A stretch of DNA of 38,779 nt, taken from the NCBI GenBank assembly GCA_964648365.1, contig CAZYLK010000040.1:1-38779 (forward strand). The letters run 5' to 3'. A program made the position numbers and the translations under genes. Positions 7,018-15,082 of the stretch are shown here, piece by piece. Each line of letters starts with the position of its first letter. Position 1 is the first letter of the stretch. The notes beneath the pieces are model-generated. The model was given only the letters and a program-made list of their open reading frames with translations, had not been told where the DNA came from and made no database searches. The stretch is from SURF-32 sp964648365. Its GTDB lineage: Bacteria > Planctomycetota > Phycisphaerae > UBA1845.

Positions 7018-8484
7018 ATGACCAACGTCCCCAAGACACGACAGATCGATCACCCACTGCTGTTCGAACAGGGTGCGCCGGGCCTCTCGGCCGTGGCGCT
7101 GCCGGCGTCGGACGTACCCGCGGTGAAACGCGACAGCGTCGTTCCGAAGGAACTGCTCGCCGACGCGCCGCCGAAGCTGCCCGAACTCGGCGAACTGGAC
7201 GTGGTGCGGCACTACACGCGTCTGGCCCATCGCTGCTTCAGCATCGACGAGAACTTCTATCCGCTGGGAAGCTGTACCATGAAGTACAACCCGCGGATCA
7301 ACGAGCGCGTCGCGGCCATGCCGGGCTTCGCCATGCTGCACCCGTGGCAGGAAGACGAGGACGTGCAGGGGCTGCTGGAGATGCTCTACCGGCTGCGCGT
7401 CTGGCTGGCGGAGATTGCGGGGCTGGCCGAAGTGACGCTTCAGCCCGCGGCCGGGGCGCACGGCGAGATGACGGGCCTGATGATCGTTAACGCCTATCAC
7501 CGCAGCCGCGGGGAGTCGCGCCCGAACGTGGTCGTGCCCGACAGCGCTCACGGCACCAACCCCGCCACGTGTACGGCCTGCGGATGCGGGCAGATCAAGA
7601 TCAAGGCCCGCGACGACGGCCGGCTTGACCTGGACGACCTTCGCGCCAACGTCGATGAGTCGACGGCAGCGCTGATGATCACCAACCCGAACACGGTGGG
7701 CATCTTCGACGATCAGATCGACCGCATCGCTGAGATTCTGCACGCCAAGGGGGCGCAGCTTTATCTGGACGGGGCAAACATGAACGCCGTGCTCGGCATC
7801 GTGCGGCCGGGCGACTTCGGCGTCGACGTGATGCACTACAACACGCACAAGACGTTCAGCACGCCCCACGGCGGCGGCGGGCCGGGCGCCGGGCCGGTGG
7901 CGGTGGCCGAACACTTGCGGCCGTTCCTGCCGGTGCCGCAGGTGGTGAAACGCGACGATGGCACCTTCGCATGGGAGCACAAGCGGCCGCAGTCGATCGG
8001 CAAGGTGCGGTCGTTCTTCGGGCAGATCGGCGTGTTGGTGCGGGCGTATACGTACATCCGGGCCAACGGCTGCGACGGATTGAAGGATGCATCGGAAAAG
8101 GCCGTGCTCGCGGCAAACTATCTGGCTGCAAGGCTCAAGGGCCGCTACCACATGCCGTTCCCGCCGCCCTACGCACACGAGTTCATTACGGTGCCGAAGT
8201 TCGGCGACAGCAAGGTCACCGAACTCGACATCGCCAAGCGGCTCATCGATCACGGCATCCATCCGCCGACGATGAGCTGGCCGATTCATCACTGCCTGAT
8301 GATCGAGCCTACCGAGACGGAATCGCTGGCGACGCTGGATAACTTCGTCGCGGCGATGGAGGAGATCGCCGACGAGATTCAGCAGGCGCCGGATGTGGTC
8401 AAGACCGCGCCGCACACAACGCCGGTAGGCCGGCTCGACGAAGTCGGCGCGAGCCGCAAGCCGCTGGTATGCTGGAGGGAATAA
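7018..8484 (+). CDS. gcvPB: Glycine dehydrogenase (decarboxylating) subunit 2, GcvPB
   Basis: 488 residues, the C-terminal half of split P-protein and the half that carries pyridoxal phosphate. The cofactor lysine is Lys278 in HYNTHKTFSTPHGGGGPG. Other family marks are YPLGSCTMKYNPRINE, LQPAAGAHGEMTGLMI, VPDSAHGTNPAT, LMITNPNTVGIFD, LYLDGANMNAV and the C-terminal MSWPIHHCLMIEPTETES. It works as a heterotetramer with GcvPA in the cytoplasm. The start ATG directly follows a repeat array with no evident ribosome binding site, but MTNVPKTRQIDHPLLFE is a normal GcvPB N-terminus. The TAA stop lies in the first unit of the left arm of the inverted-repeat element at 8480-8730. Confidence 0.96.
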   Translation: MTNVPKTRQIDHPLLFEQGAPGLSAVALPASDVPAVKRDSVVPKELLADAPPKLPELGELDVVRHYTRLAHRCFSIDENFYPLGSCTMKYNPRINERVAAMPGFAMLHPWQEDEDVQGLLEMLYRLRVWLAEIAGLAEVTLQPAAGAHGEMTGLMIVNAYHRSRGESRPNVVVPDSAHGTNPATCTACGCGQIKIKARDDGRLDLDDLRANVDESTAALMITNPNTVGIFDDQIDRIAEILHAKGAQLYLDGANMNAVLGIVRPGDFGVDVMHYNTHKTFSTPHGGGGPGAGPVAVAEHLRPFLPVPQVVKRDDGTFAWEHKRPQSIGKVRSFFGQIGVLVRAYTYIRANGCDGLKDASEKAVLAANYLAARLKGRYHMPFPPPYAHEFITVPKFGDSKVTELDIAKRLIDHGIHPPTMSWPIHHCLMIEPTETESLATLDNFVAAMEEIADEIQQAPDVVKTAPHTTPVGRLDEVGASRKPLVCWRE

Positions 8485-8730
8485 CGAATGGCGAATAGCG
8501 AATAACGAATGAAAGAGAGCACGGGTCGCCTTTCCATGTCGGCCGCCCGGAGAGAGCGGGTTCATGGAGCGGAAGCCAGACGGAACCGCCGGTCCGCGGC
8601 GGATCATAGAGCGAACCATTGTGAAGCGAGGGCGAGGAGTGAATAACCCGTGAAACAAGAGGGATTGCACGAGCGCCGTTGCCCGCGAACTTCTTAATTC
8701 GTTATTCGCTATTCGCCATTCGCTATTAAC
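8480..8730. repeat. Inverted-repeat element with GCGAATA-type arms
   Basis: The left arm 8480-8511 is built of GAATAACGAATGGCGAATA-like units. The right arm 8696-8730 is its near-perfect reverse complement (ATTCGCTATTCGCCATTCG core). They enclose about 184 bases without a convincing gene. The element fills the space exactly: its left arm holds the gcvPB stop and its right arm ends one base before the SET gene ATG at 8731. The layout matches the element at 36799-37069, although the arm sequence differs. A folded transcript would form a long hairpin that could act as a terminator. Confidence 0.75.
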
Positions 8731-9165
8731 ATGAGTGACCACCGCTACTACGTCAAAGACAGCCCCATTCACGGCAAAGGCGTTTTCGCCGCCCGGCGCA
8801 TCCGGCGGGGAGAGTTCATAGGACGCTATATCTCCCGGATCGTGAAGCGCGATTCGCGGTACGTGCTGTGGGTCGCCGACGAGGGCAGCGACAACTATGT
8901 CGGCTACATGGGCATCGGGCGGATGCGCTTCTTGAATCACAGTGCATTTCCCAACGCCGCCCTGTACGGCGCGCTCGATTTCTATGCGATTCGCGACATC
9001 GCCCGGGACGAGGAGATCACGTTTCACTACGGCGAGGACTGGTACGAGGGCCTGCCGGGCGAGCGGCCGATCGATCAGGGCAGTAACGCGACGGACGCGG
9101 AGATCGCGGTGATCGAACGGCTGCTGCGGCGGAAGAAGAACGGTCGGTCCACGAATGGCCGATGA
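8731..9165 (+). CDS. SET-domain protein (putative lysine methyltransferase)
   Basis: 144 residues and almost entirely a SET domain. SPIHGKGVFAARRIRRGEFI (residues 11-30) is the N-terminal S-adenosylmethionine-binding strand region. RFLNHSAFPNA (66-76) is the NHS motif that shapes the active site, and DEEITFHYGEDWY (93-105) carries the catalytic Tyr and the ELxFDY-like segment. Short stand-alone SET proteins occur in many bacteria, and their substrates are usually unknown. There are no pre-SET or post-SET zinc clusters. It lies nine bases before the LipM-like gene on the same strand, so the two may be co-transcribed. A role in modifying a glycine cleavage or lipoyl protein is only speculation from position. 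Confidence 0.85.
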   Translation: MSDHRYYVKDSPIHGKGVFAARRIRRGEFIGRYISRIVKRDSRYVLWVADEGSDNYVGYMGIGRMRFLNHSAFPNAALYGALDFYAIRDIARDEEITFHYGEDWYEGLPGERPIDQGSNATDAEIAVIERLLRRKKNGRSTNGR

Positions 9166-9174
9166 CCAGGCCTG

Positions 9175-9921
9175 ATGAATGCGTCCATCCGCATCCTGAA
9201 TGACCCACCGCTCGACGGGGCCACGAACATGGCCCGGGACGAAGCACTGCTGGAGGCCGTCGGCGGGGGGGCGTCGCCGCCGACGCTGCGCCTCTACGAA
9301 TGGGCCGCGCCGACGGTTTCGCTGGGCTATTTCCAGAAGTTCGACGAGTTCGACGCGTTGCCCCCCCCCGTCGGGAGGTTGCAGGTCGTTCGGCGAACCA
9401 CCGGCGGCGGGGCCATCCTGCACGACCGCGAATTGACCTATGCCCTGGTTCTGCCGCTGGATCATCCGATGCTGTTGGCTGGGCCGAACGCGCTCTATGC
9501 CCTCGCGCACGATGCCGTCATCTCATGCCTGAACCTTTACGGGGCGAAGGCGTGGCGCGGCTGCGAAAGCGACGGCTCGTCCGCGTCGCGGGGGCCGTTT
9601 TTCTGCTTCGCCCGGCGACATTGCTACGACGTGCTCGTGGACCGCGACAAAATCGCCGGCAGCGCTCAGCGCCGCACGCGGACGGCCGTGCTGCAACACG
9701 GCAGCATCATCGCCGGCAGTCGCTTCGACCAGCAGCCGACCGCACTCGTTGCGTGGGACGTGAGCGCGACGATCAATCGACTGCGGGGGGACTTCGCAGC
9801 GGCGCTGATGGATGCAACCGGACACACCGCGGCGCCAGGCGGCTGGACGGTGGATGAACTCGCGCGGGCTGAGGATCTGCTTATCAAATACGCGGGCAGC
9901 GAGTGGACGCGGCGAACTTAG
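9175..9921 (+). CDS. lipM: LipM-type octanoyltransferase (BPL/LplA/LipB family)
   Basis: 248 residues with NMARDEALLEA (18-28), VSLGYFQKF (48-56), RRTTGGGAILHDRELTY (73-89) and DKIAGSAQRR...LQHGSII (158-179). The Cys at 144 in FFCFARRHCYDVLV aligns with the catalytic Cys of Bacillus subtilis LipM (CFDAPSWYELVV), and Lys159 matches the conserved Lys. Classic ATP-using LplA ligases lack this Cys, so LipM is preferred. LipM transfers octanoate from acyl carrier protein to the GcvH lysine, the first step of lipoate assembly. Proximity to gcvPA and gcvPB fits that substrate. Runs of G near 9265 and of C at 9361 are in frame. The alignment with LipM is from memory, so LipM versus LplA is about 80% sure. 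Confidence 0.82.
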   Translation: MNASIRILNDPPLDGATNMARDEALLEAVGGGASPPTLRLYEWAAPTVSLGYFQKFDEFDALPPPVGRLQVVRRTTGGGAILHDRELTYALVLPLDHPMLLAGPNALYALAHDAVISCLNLYGAKAWRGCESDGSSASRGPFFCFARRHCYDVLVDRDKIAGSAQRRTRTAVLQHGSIIAGSRFDQQPTALVAWDVSATINRLRGDFAAALMDATGHTAAPGGWTVDELARAEDLLIKYAGSEWTRRT

Positions 9922-9934
9922 TTCGGCCGGCAAA

Positions 9935-11434
9935 TCATGGGGTCGCTCGATTCTGGTCCACGGTCGGTGAGCCTTCCGTCGCCGGCTCCCTTCGGCCGAC
10001 TTCGCAGGTGACCCACGCCGTCGAACCCAGCATCGCCAGCGTCAGCAGCCACTCATACGGTGCGTACGGTCGATGCGCCGCGCGAAAGCGCTCGAACGGT
10101 CCACGAAGCGCTTCCTCGAGCGCGGGGAGTTCTTCTCCTGCGGGCAGAGCGGCGGCGACGCGGTTGTATTCGCTGACGAGTCGCGGCCGGATTTTCGTCG
10201 ACCAGGCGTCCGCACCGACGTCCAACCATGCATGGTGCGTCATCTGGAGGCCGGCGGCGACGGCCAGTGCTGCCACGGCCGCGGCCGCTCGCCGCCCGCG
10301 GCAGGCCAGCACGCACAGCATCGGCAGGCACATGACGACGTAACGCTCGTGAACGCGCGTCGCCACCGTGACGATCGCCAGCAGCCAGAGCGCGGTGAAC
10401 ATGACGTATCGCGTCGGTCGATCAGGTCCGCGGCGTGCCGCGAGCCACGCAACGCCTGCAAGCGCCAGCACGATCAAGACCTTGCCCCAGGCATCGCACG
10501 ACACGCCCAGCAGCGTGGCGTTGACGTCAGTATCCAGCGTCACCAGCAGATCCACGTACCACACGTTGAACGCGGCGAGTGTCGTGCGCGGCCACTCGTC
10601 GGCGAGGTTGCGCAGGTAGCTCTGTTGCAGCCACGCCCAGCCATCGTGCGTGAAGAAGCCGGCGGCTGTGACCACCAGAACCCCGAGCGCGGTCAGACCA
10701 CCGGCCACGATCTTCACCAGCCCGGCGGCAGATGAACCGTCGGGACCGCAGCGCTCCAGGAACACGGCCATCGCCCACACCGGCGCCAGCAGCAGCGCCT
10801 GCGGCTTCAGCGCCAGCGCGATCCCCCACAGCGCTCCGGCGACGAGCCATCGGCGATCGATCATCGCCGCCAGCATCCACACGGCCGGCGCCAGCATCCA
10901 CGAATCCGTCTGACCCCACCAGCAGGAGTCCAGCCAGATCGGCGGCAAGAGCCAGCACGCCAGCGCCGCCCGGCGCCGAACGCGCGGCCCGATCACTTGT
11001 GACGCGAGCCGTCCCACGCCCAGCGCCAGCACGACGTCGCCGATCACGCTGAACAGCGCGAACACCGCTCGGGCGGCCACGGTGTTGGCCGTCATCGCTG
11101 CGTCCCACTGGCGAAGCAACCAGCCCTCCGCGGCGATCAGGTAGAGGGACAGCGGCGGATAGTTGGGCACCGCGTTGCCGCCCGCAGAGGCGGACTTGAT
11201 GCCGTCGGCGGTCAGAGTGGGCACGCGGGCCTCGCGTGGGATGTTGTACAGATCCTGGACGCCCTGTTCGACGGCGTGACGCGCCCACAGGACATAAGCG
11301 GCGTGGTCGCCGGGCCAGGATCCGCCGGACAGATTCGGCGCGCCCGCCGGGCTGCTGAGCACTACGGCCGCGACGCGGATCATCGCGCCCAGCAGAACCA
11401 GTGTCAGCGCGGCTCGGCCGCCGGCGCGGGTCAC
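9935..11434 (-). CDS. Multi-pass membrane glycosyltransferase, GT-C fold (GT87/GT39-like)
   Basis: 499 residues with about ten hydrophobic helices (for example AALTLVLLGAMIRVAAVVL, VFALFSVIGDVVLALGV, WLLAIVTVATRV). GDHAAYVLWA in the first loop places an Asp where GT-C enzymes hold the catalytic acid. NYPPLSLYLIAAEGWLL, WWGQTDSW and TRVHERYVVMCLP are typical of polyprenol-phosphate-sugar-dependent mannosyltransferases and related GT87/DUF2029 proteins. It probably adds a sugar to a lipid or protein on the outer side of the inner membrane; the acceptor is unknown. The start is a GTG at 11434, four bases after the hsp20 stop on the same strand, so translation may be coupled, though no functional link is obvious. 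Confidence 0.75.
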   Translation of the reverse strand: MTRAGGRAALTLVLLGAMIRVAAVVLSSPAGAPNLSGGSWPGDHAAYVLWARHAVEQGVQDLYNIPREARVPTLTADGIKSASAGGNAVPNYPPLSLYLIAAEGWLLRQWDAAMTANTVAARAVFALFSVIGDVVLALGVGRLASQVIGPRVRRRAALACWLLPPIWLDSCWWGQTDSWMLAPAVWMLAAMIDRRWLVAGALWGIALALKPQALLLAPVWAMAVFLERCGPDGSSAAGLVKIVAGGLTALGVLVVTAAGFFTHDGWAWLQQSYLRNLADEWPRTTLAAFNVWYVDLLVTLDTDVNATLLGVSCDAWGKVLIVLALAGVAWLAARRGPDRPTRYVMFTALWLLAIVTVATRVHERYVVMCLPMLCVLACRGRRAAAAVAALAVAAGLQMTHHAWLDVGADAWSTKIRPRLVSEYNRVAAALPAGEELPALEEALRGPFERFRAAHRPYAPYEWLLTLAMLGSTAWVTCEVGRREPATEGSPTVDQNRATP

Positions 11435-11438
11435 GGCT

Positions 11439-11894
11439 TTACTCGTTCGACTCGATCTTGATGGTGCGGGCGGAGGCGTCGGCCGACTTTTTGAGCGTGA
11501 TCTCGATGATGCCCGCGCGCGACGTTGCCTTGATCTTGTCCGTGTCGATGGCGCCGGGGACGTGTACGGTTCGCATGAAGGTGCCGTAGCGACGCTCGGT
11601 CATCAGCCGCCGCCGACCCTCGACGGGGGCAGGCGCAACTTTATCGCCGCGCAGCGTCAGGACGCCGTCGGAATAGGAGACGTCGATGGCGGCGATTTCG
11701 ACGCCGGGAACCTCGGCCGTCAGGATGAACCGGTCGGGTTCTTCGTAGAGGTCGACCCTCGGCTCCCAGTCGGTCTCGGAGAACGGGTTGACCCGCATGC
11801 CGCCCTCCCAGAGCCGCCGTGCCATGGCGTTGATCTCGTTCTGCACGTCGTTGAGTGAGAACTGCACGTCTTTGCCGAAGGGTCGAAACGTCAT
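11439..11894 (-). CDS. Hsp20/alpha-crystallin family small heat-shock protein
   Basis: 151 residues from the ATG at 11894, chosen because AAAGGAG sits at a good distance upstream; a longer frame to 11963 has no such site. Residues 1-45 are the variable N-terminal arm. Residues 46-140 form the alpha-crystallin beta sandwich: WEPRVDLYEEPDRFILTAEVPGV, then VLTLRGDK, then YGTFMRTVHVPGAID and the conserved A-x-x-x-A/G-I-I-x-I-x-L-x-K strand (SRAGIIEITLKK). The C-terminal tail ends RTIKIESNE, where IKI plays the part of the IxI oligomerisation motif. It is an ATP-independent holdase for unfolding proteins. No CIRCE element was seen upstream. Confidence 0.93.
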   Translation of the reverse strand: MTFRPFGKDVQFSLNDVQNEINAMARRLWEGGMRVNPFSETDWEPRVDLYEEPDRFILTAEVPGVEIAAIDVSYSDGVLTLRGDKVAPAPVEGRRRLMTERRYGTFMRTVHVPGAIDTDKIKATSRAGIIEITLKKSADASARTIKIESNE

Positions 11895-11996
11895 GTCAGG
11901 CTCCTTTGCCGGTGCGGCGGAACGCGCCGCGGTCCGCCGTTGCACGAGCGAGCATGACCGCAACGCCGCAGCGGGTCAAGGGCGGTGTCGGGGTTG

Positions 11997-13697
11997 TCAG
12001 GTCATTCGGTTCTCCAAATGCCCCGGCAGCCAGCCGACGACGACCTGCTGCGTGTCGCCGTCCCAGAAGAAATACAGCGCGAGACATCGCGTCGGGTTGC
12101 GGGTGTTGGCCCGCGAGCGGACGTGGTGTTCCAGAAACCGGCGCGGCGACGAGTTGAGGGGGTATCGCACATAGTAGGTTTCGCCGTGGGCGCCGGCCCG
12201 CTCCGGTGCGATGGAGCCCGTCAGGCGCAGGTTCATGGCATCCAACTGGCGTTCGAGTTTCGCTTTGGCGCCGGCGCGGCCGAGGCGCATGTCGCGGTAG
12301 TCGGTGGCCAGCAGGTAGAGGATCCGGTGCACAGTGGCGGGGGAATCAAACTCGGCGTGTTTGAGGCCCCGATTGATGGCGCGCGGATGGAGCACGAGCC
12401 GCCCGGTCAGATGCGCGTCGACCCAGTCCGTCGTTTCGTCGTATGTGTCTGGGAACGACAGCACGTCGCTCACCGTGGCGGCGCGGGATTCAACGGCGCG
12501 CGTCATGACGTCCAGGCGCGCCCGCAGCCGTCGGTTTTCGTCGCGGATCTGGTCGCGCTCGCGTTCGGCGGCGTCAGCCAGCCCCAGGGAGGTTGACCGC
12601 TCATCTTCAAGCTGGTCGATCTTCGCTTTCAGCGCTGCGATTTCCTCGTCATAGAGATTCCGCCAATCGGCGTCCTCTTTCACCTGGGCCCGCGCGCGCT
12701 CGGCCTTTCGGCGCCGTGCATCGGCATAGAGCAGGCAGGGCTCCCACGTCACCCAGCGCGCAGCGGAGTGCTCGTACGCTCGGTCGACGAGAAACTGCTC
12801 GAAGGCCCGTTCCGACAGGGCGTCGTTGTAGCGAAAGGCGAGCACGCGGTTGGGCAGGATGCGCGGATGATGCGTCGGCGCATCGTTGTCGAAGTCCAGG
12901 CCGGGGCGGTAGGTGCGGACGGCGCCGCGAAAGGCGGACCACAGCTTCCCGACGCGCTCGGTCCAGGCGAAGCTGAGCTTCCAGGGCATGGTGACGACGT
13001 AGGCGAGGCCGAGCAGTTCGCGCGCCAACCACCGGTGGTCCAGGAGAAACTCATCCAGCCGGGGCACCTCCAGCCGATGCCGCTCCGGCTCGGTCAGCAG
13101 GTAGACCGGGAGGCCCCGCGCCGGCGATGTAAGAAGGGCGTGAAGCCGGTCGAGATCGTCCTCCGTCTGCGGTCGCCACGCGACGGGCGCGATCGGTGCG
13201 GCTTCGCGCAGTGAGAATCGGTCGGCGAGTTCGAGCAGCACGTCGGGCCGTGCGCGGGGGATCGCCCCGTCCGCTCCGTGCGGCACCGCCACGTGCGTTC
13301 CCAGGCGCAGCGACGTGTCGCCGCGTGCTATGGCGATCTGTGTGCTGCCGGCCCGCGTTGCGCCGGCCCTGCCGCCCTTCGACGACGCAGCCGAGTCGGT
13401 CAGCCGCACGGACCAGATACCCTCCGCCGGCAACGAGACGCACTCCACGATTCGACCGCCCGCGTCGGAATCGAACGAATCTCCGGCGAAGGCGGCGTCG
13501 GGCAGGCGGCGGTCATGTCCTGCCTGAATCCAGTCGCAGACGACCGATCTGACGATGGACGCCACCTCCGGGAGATCCTGACCCGCAGACGGAATCAGAT
13601 CACCCGCGAACTGAAACCCCGGACGCAGTCCCAGACGCGGGTGAGGCGTGGTCCAGCACTGGGCCAGCGTGTCGCCGGTTCTCGAGGCGGTCGCCAT
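11997..13697 (-). CDS. Unrecognised 566-residue coiled-coil protein with conserved-looking C-terminal domain
   Basis: I do not recognise a named family. Residues 1-160 are mixed beta-like sequence starting MATASRTGDTLAQCW. Residues 175-320 form an alpha/beta-like region with LARELLGLAYVVTMPWK and FRGAVRTYRPGLDFD, which look like conserved cores. Residues 325-405 are a strongly charged coiled coil (RRRKAERARAQVKED, EEIAALKAKIDQLEDERS, DENRRLRARLDVM). Residues 445-566 form a compact C-terminal domain with YLLATDYRDMRLGRAG, ETYYVRYPLN and RCLALYFFWDGDTQQVVVGW. That last strand pair with basic residues is vaguely RelE-like, but this is speculation. There is no signal peptide or membrane helix. 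It sits 48 bases downstream of trmB and 102 upstream of hsp20 on the same strand. Confidence 0.7.
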   Translation of the reverse strand: MATASRTGDTLAQCWTTPHPRLGLRPGFQFAGDLIPSAGQDLPEVASIVRSVVCDWIQAGHDRRLPDAAFAGDSFDSDAGGRIVECVSLPAEGIWSVRLTDSAASSKGGRAGATRAGSTQIAIARGDTSLRLGTHVAVPHGADGAIPRARPDVLLELADRFSLREAAPIAPVAWRPQTEDDLDRLHALLTSPARGLPVYLLTEPERHRLEVPRLDEFLLDHRWLARELLGLAYVVTMPWKLSFAWTERVGKLWSAFRGAVRTYRPGLDFDNDAPTHHPRILPNRVLAFRYNDALSERAFEQFLVDRAYEHSAARWVTWEPCLLYADARRRKAERARAQVKEDADWRNLYDEEIAALKAKIDQLEDERSTSLGLADAAERERDQIRDENRRLRARLDVMTRAVESRAATVSDVLSFPDTYDETTDWVDAHLTGRLVLHPRAINRGLKHAEFDSPATVHRILYLLATDYRDMRLGRAGAKAKLERQLDAMNLRLTGSIAPERAGAHGETYYVRYPLNSSPRRFLEHHVRSRANTRNPTRCLALYFFWDGDTQQVVVGWLPGHLENRMT

Positions 13698-13745
13698 TCG
13701 CGTGTCCTCGCGTGGCCTGGGTCGGGGCGAACCCGTTCGGTTCGC

Positions 13746-14390
13746 TCAGGTCCGAGCGTAGGCGGCGCGAAAGATCGTAGCACCGGACCGGACGTACTTC
13801 ACCTCGAAGTTCGTGCCGGCCCAATCGTCGCCGGGGCCGAAGGTCGGGTCTTCGAAGGGAACTTCCACCAGGGCCGGCGTGGCGTCGAGCACCTCCCGCA
13901 TCCAGGTGAAGTATTCGGCGTGGTCGGTCTGCACGAGCCACCGGCCGCCGGGCGCTGTGGCGCGGAGCGCCGCGTCGACGAAGGGCCGCTGGATGAGCCG
14001 GCGCTTGTGGTGCCGCTTCTTGGGCCACGGATCCGGGTGGTAGATGTGCAGCGCGGTGATGCACTCCGGCGGGAGGTGACGCTTGACGAACACGTCGGCG
14101 TCGGTGCGCATCACGCGCACGTTTGGGATCGCCCAGCGCCTCATGCGGTCGGCGGTGTAGCGGCAGATCTTGTTGGCCCACTCGATGCCCAGCAGCCGTA
14201 CGTCGGGGCGCGACCGCGCCCGGCTGAGCAGGAAGCCGCCCTTGCCGCAGCCGATCTCCAACTCGAACGGGCCCGGCGAGGTGAACCACGCCTGCGGATC
14301 GACGACTTCGCCCTCGCCGGGCGGTTCGAGCAGGATGTCTTCAAGCGTCAGCACGGCCGGGATGATGGCGCGGTCGTGCGACGGATTCAA
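13746..14390 (-). CDS. trmB: tRNA (guanine-N7)-methyltransferase TrmB
   Basis: 214 residues, the normal TrmB length. FELEIGCGKGGFLLSRA (42-58) is the S-adenosylmethionine loop, and LLGIEWANKICRY (67-79) is motif II with the ribose-binding acid. HIYHPDPWPKKRHHKRRL (115-132) is the TrmB signature with catalytic Asp. VQTDHAEYFTWM and the C-terminal GTNFEVKYVRSG complete the family pattern. It methylates G46 in the variable loop of tRNAs. The longest plausible start is a TTG at 14390, 21 bases after the upstream copper-protein gene, with no good ribosome binding site; a GTG at codon 13 is an alternative, so the N-terminus is uncertain. It heads a minus-strand series with the 566-residue protein. 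Confidence 0.93.
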   Translation of the reverse strand: MNPSHDRAIIPAVLTLEDILLEPPGEGEVVDPQAWFTSPGPFELEIGCGKGGFLLSRARSRPDVRLLGIEWANKICRYTADRMRRWAIPNVRVMRTDADVFVKRHLPPECITALHIYHPDPWPKKRHHKRRLIQRPFVDAALRATAPGGRWLVQTDHAEYFTWMREVLDATPALVEVPFEDPTFGPGDDWAGTNFEVKYVRSGATIFRAAYART

Positions 14391-14411
14391 GCGGGCGTCA
14401 CGGGGCGCCGG

Positions 14412-15008
14412 TCAGCGGCACTCGATTTCCTTGTCGAAATCCGGGCAGCCGTCGATACCGGCCGTGTGGACGCCGGGTGCGACGTTCTTGAACTTCCCCT
14501 TGGCCTTCTTGCCGGCGACCTGGATCGACTCCTCCCGCGGATCGTCGCCGGTCAGGGTGATCGTCATCTCGAGCCCCTCGTTGCGGGCGTCCTTCATGGC
14601 CACGGACCATTTCACTTTGCCGCGCTTGCACTTGAACTTCGCCTTCTTGACGCCGTCGCACTGGAGCAGCGGCTCGCCCTGAACGACGACCACGCCGTTC
14701 ATGTTGAACCCGCAGTGGGGCAGGCAGATGTAGGATATCTCGCCCGGCTGGGTGAAGGTGTACTCGAACAGCGTGTTGCCCGGGTCGAGCGGTGCGTCGA
14801 ACAGCGGCTCGCGCTCCGGCGTGCAGCCGGAGCCGTGCGTGACGGTGTGGAAACCATCGCCCCAGATCCAGCGGACCGTGTCGCCGGTCTGGATCTCGAC
14901 GCGACTGGGGTTGAACTCGTTGTTGGACTGGCGAACCTCGACGACCTCGGCGGCGGCGGCCGCGACACAGACCAGGGAAGCGATGACACACAGAATGCGA
15001 GGTTTCAT
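14412..15008 (-). CDS. Secreted plastocyanin-like cupredoxin with C-terminal Cys module (copy 1)
   Basis: 198 residues; GGAGAAG precedes the ATG at 15008. Residues 1-20 are a signal peptide (MKPRILCVIASLVCVAAAAA). Residues 21-112 are a cupredoxin domain with the four type 1 copper ligands: His54 in GDGFHTVTHG, then Cys95, His98 and Met103 in YICLPHCGFNM, with plastocyanin spacing C-x2-H-x4-M. It should be a blue copper electron carrier outside the cytoplasm. Residues 117-198 form a separate Lys-rich module with Cys at 117, 127, 188 and 197, ending GCPDFDKEIECR. The neighbour at 15083-15688 is a paralogue of the same layout, and the beta-helix protein at 1482 shares the C-terminal module. Redox partners are not in the window. 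Confidence 0.88.
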   Translation of the reverse strand: MKPRILCVIASLVCVAAAAAEVVEVRQSNNEFNPSRVEIQTGDTVRWIWGDGFHTVTHGSGCTPEREPLFDAPLDPGNTLFEYTFTQPGEISYICLPHCGFNMNGVVVVQGEPLLQCDGVKKAKFKCKRGKVKWSVAMKDARNEGLEMTITLTGDDPREESIQVAGKKAKGKFKNVAPGVHTAGIDGCPDFDKEIECR

Positions 15009-15082
15009 GACTGGCTCTTCTCCATCATACAGATTGCGTGAGAGGATCTACGGCCGCGCGACGCCCGCCGGCCGGTGCCCGG

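Noticed and set aside
6862..9510. An 882-codon minus-strand frame over gcvPB, the SET gene and part of lipM
   Set aside because: Antisense to three recognisable genes. Long antisense frames are expected at this GC content, the product is rich in Arg, His and Gln without domains, and it contains translated repeat arms.
13278..15041. A 587-codon plus-strand frame
   Set aside because: Antisense to trmB, a cupredoxin gene and the 566-residue gene; no domain seen.
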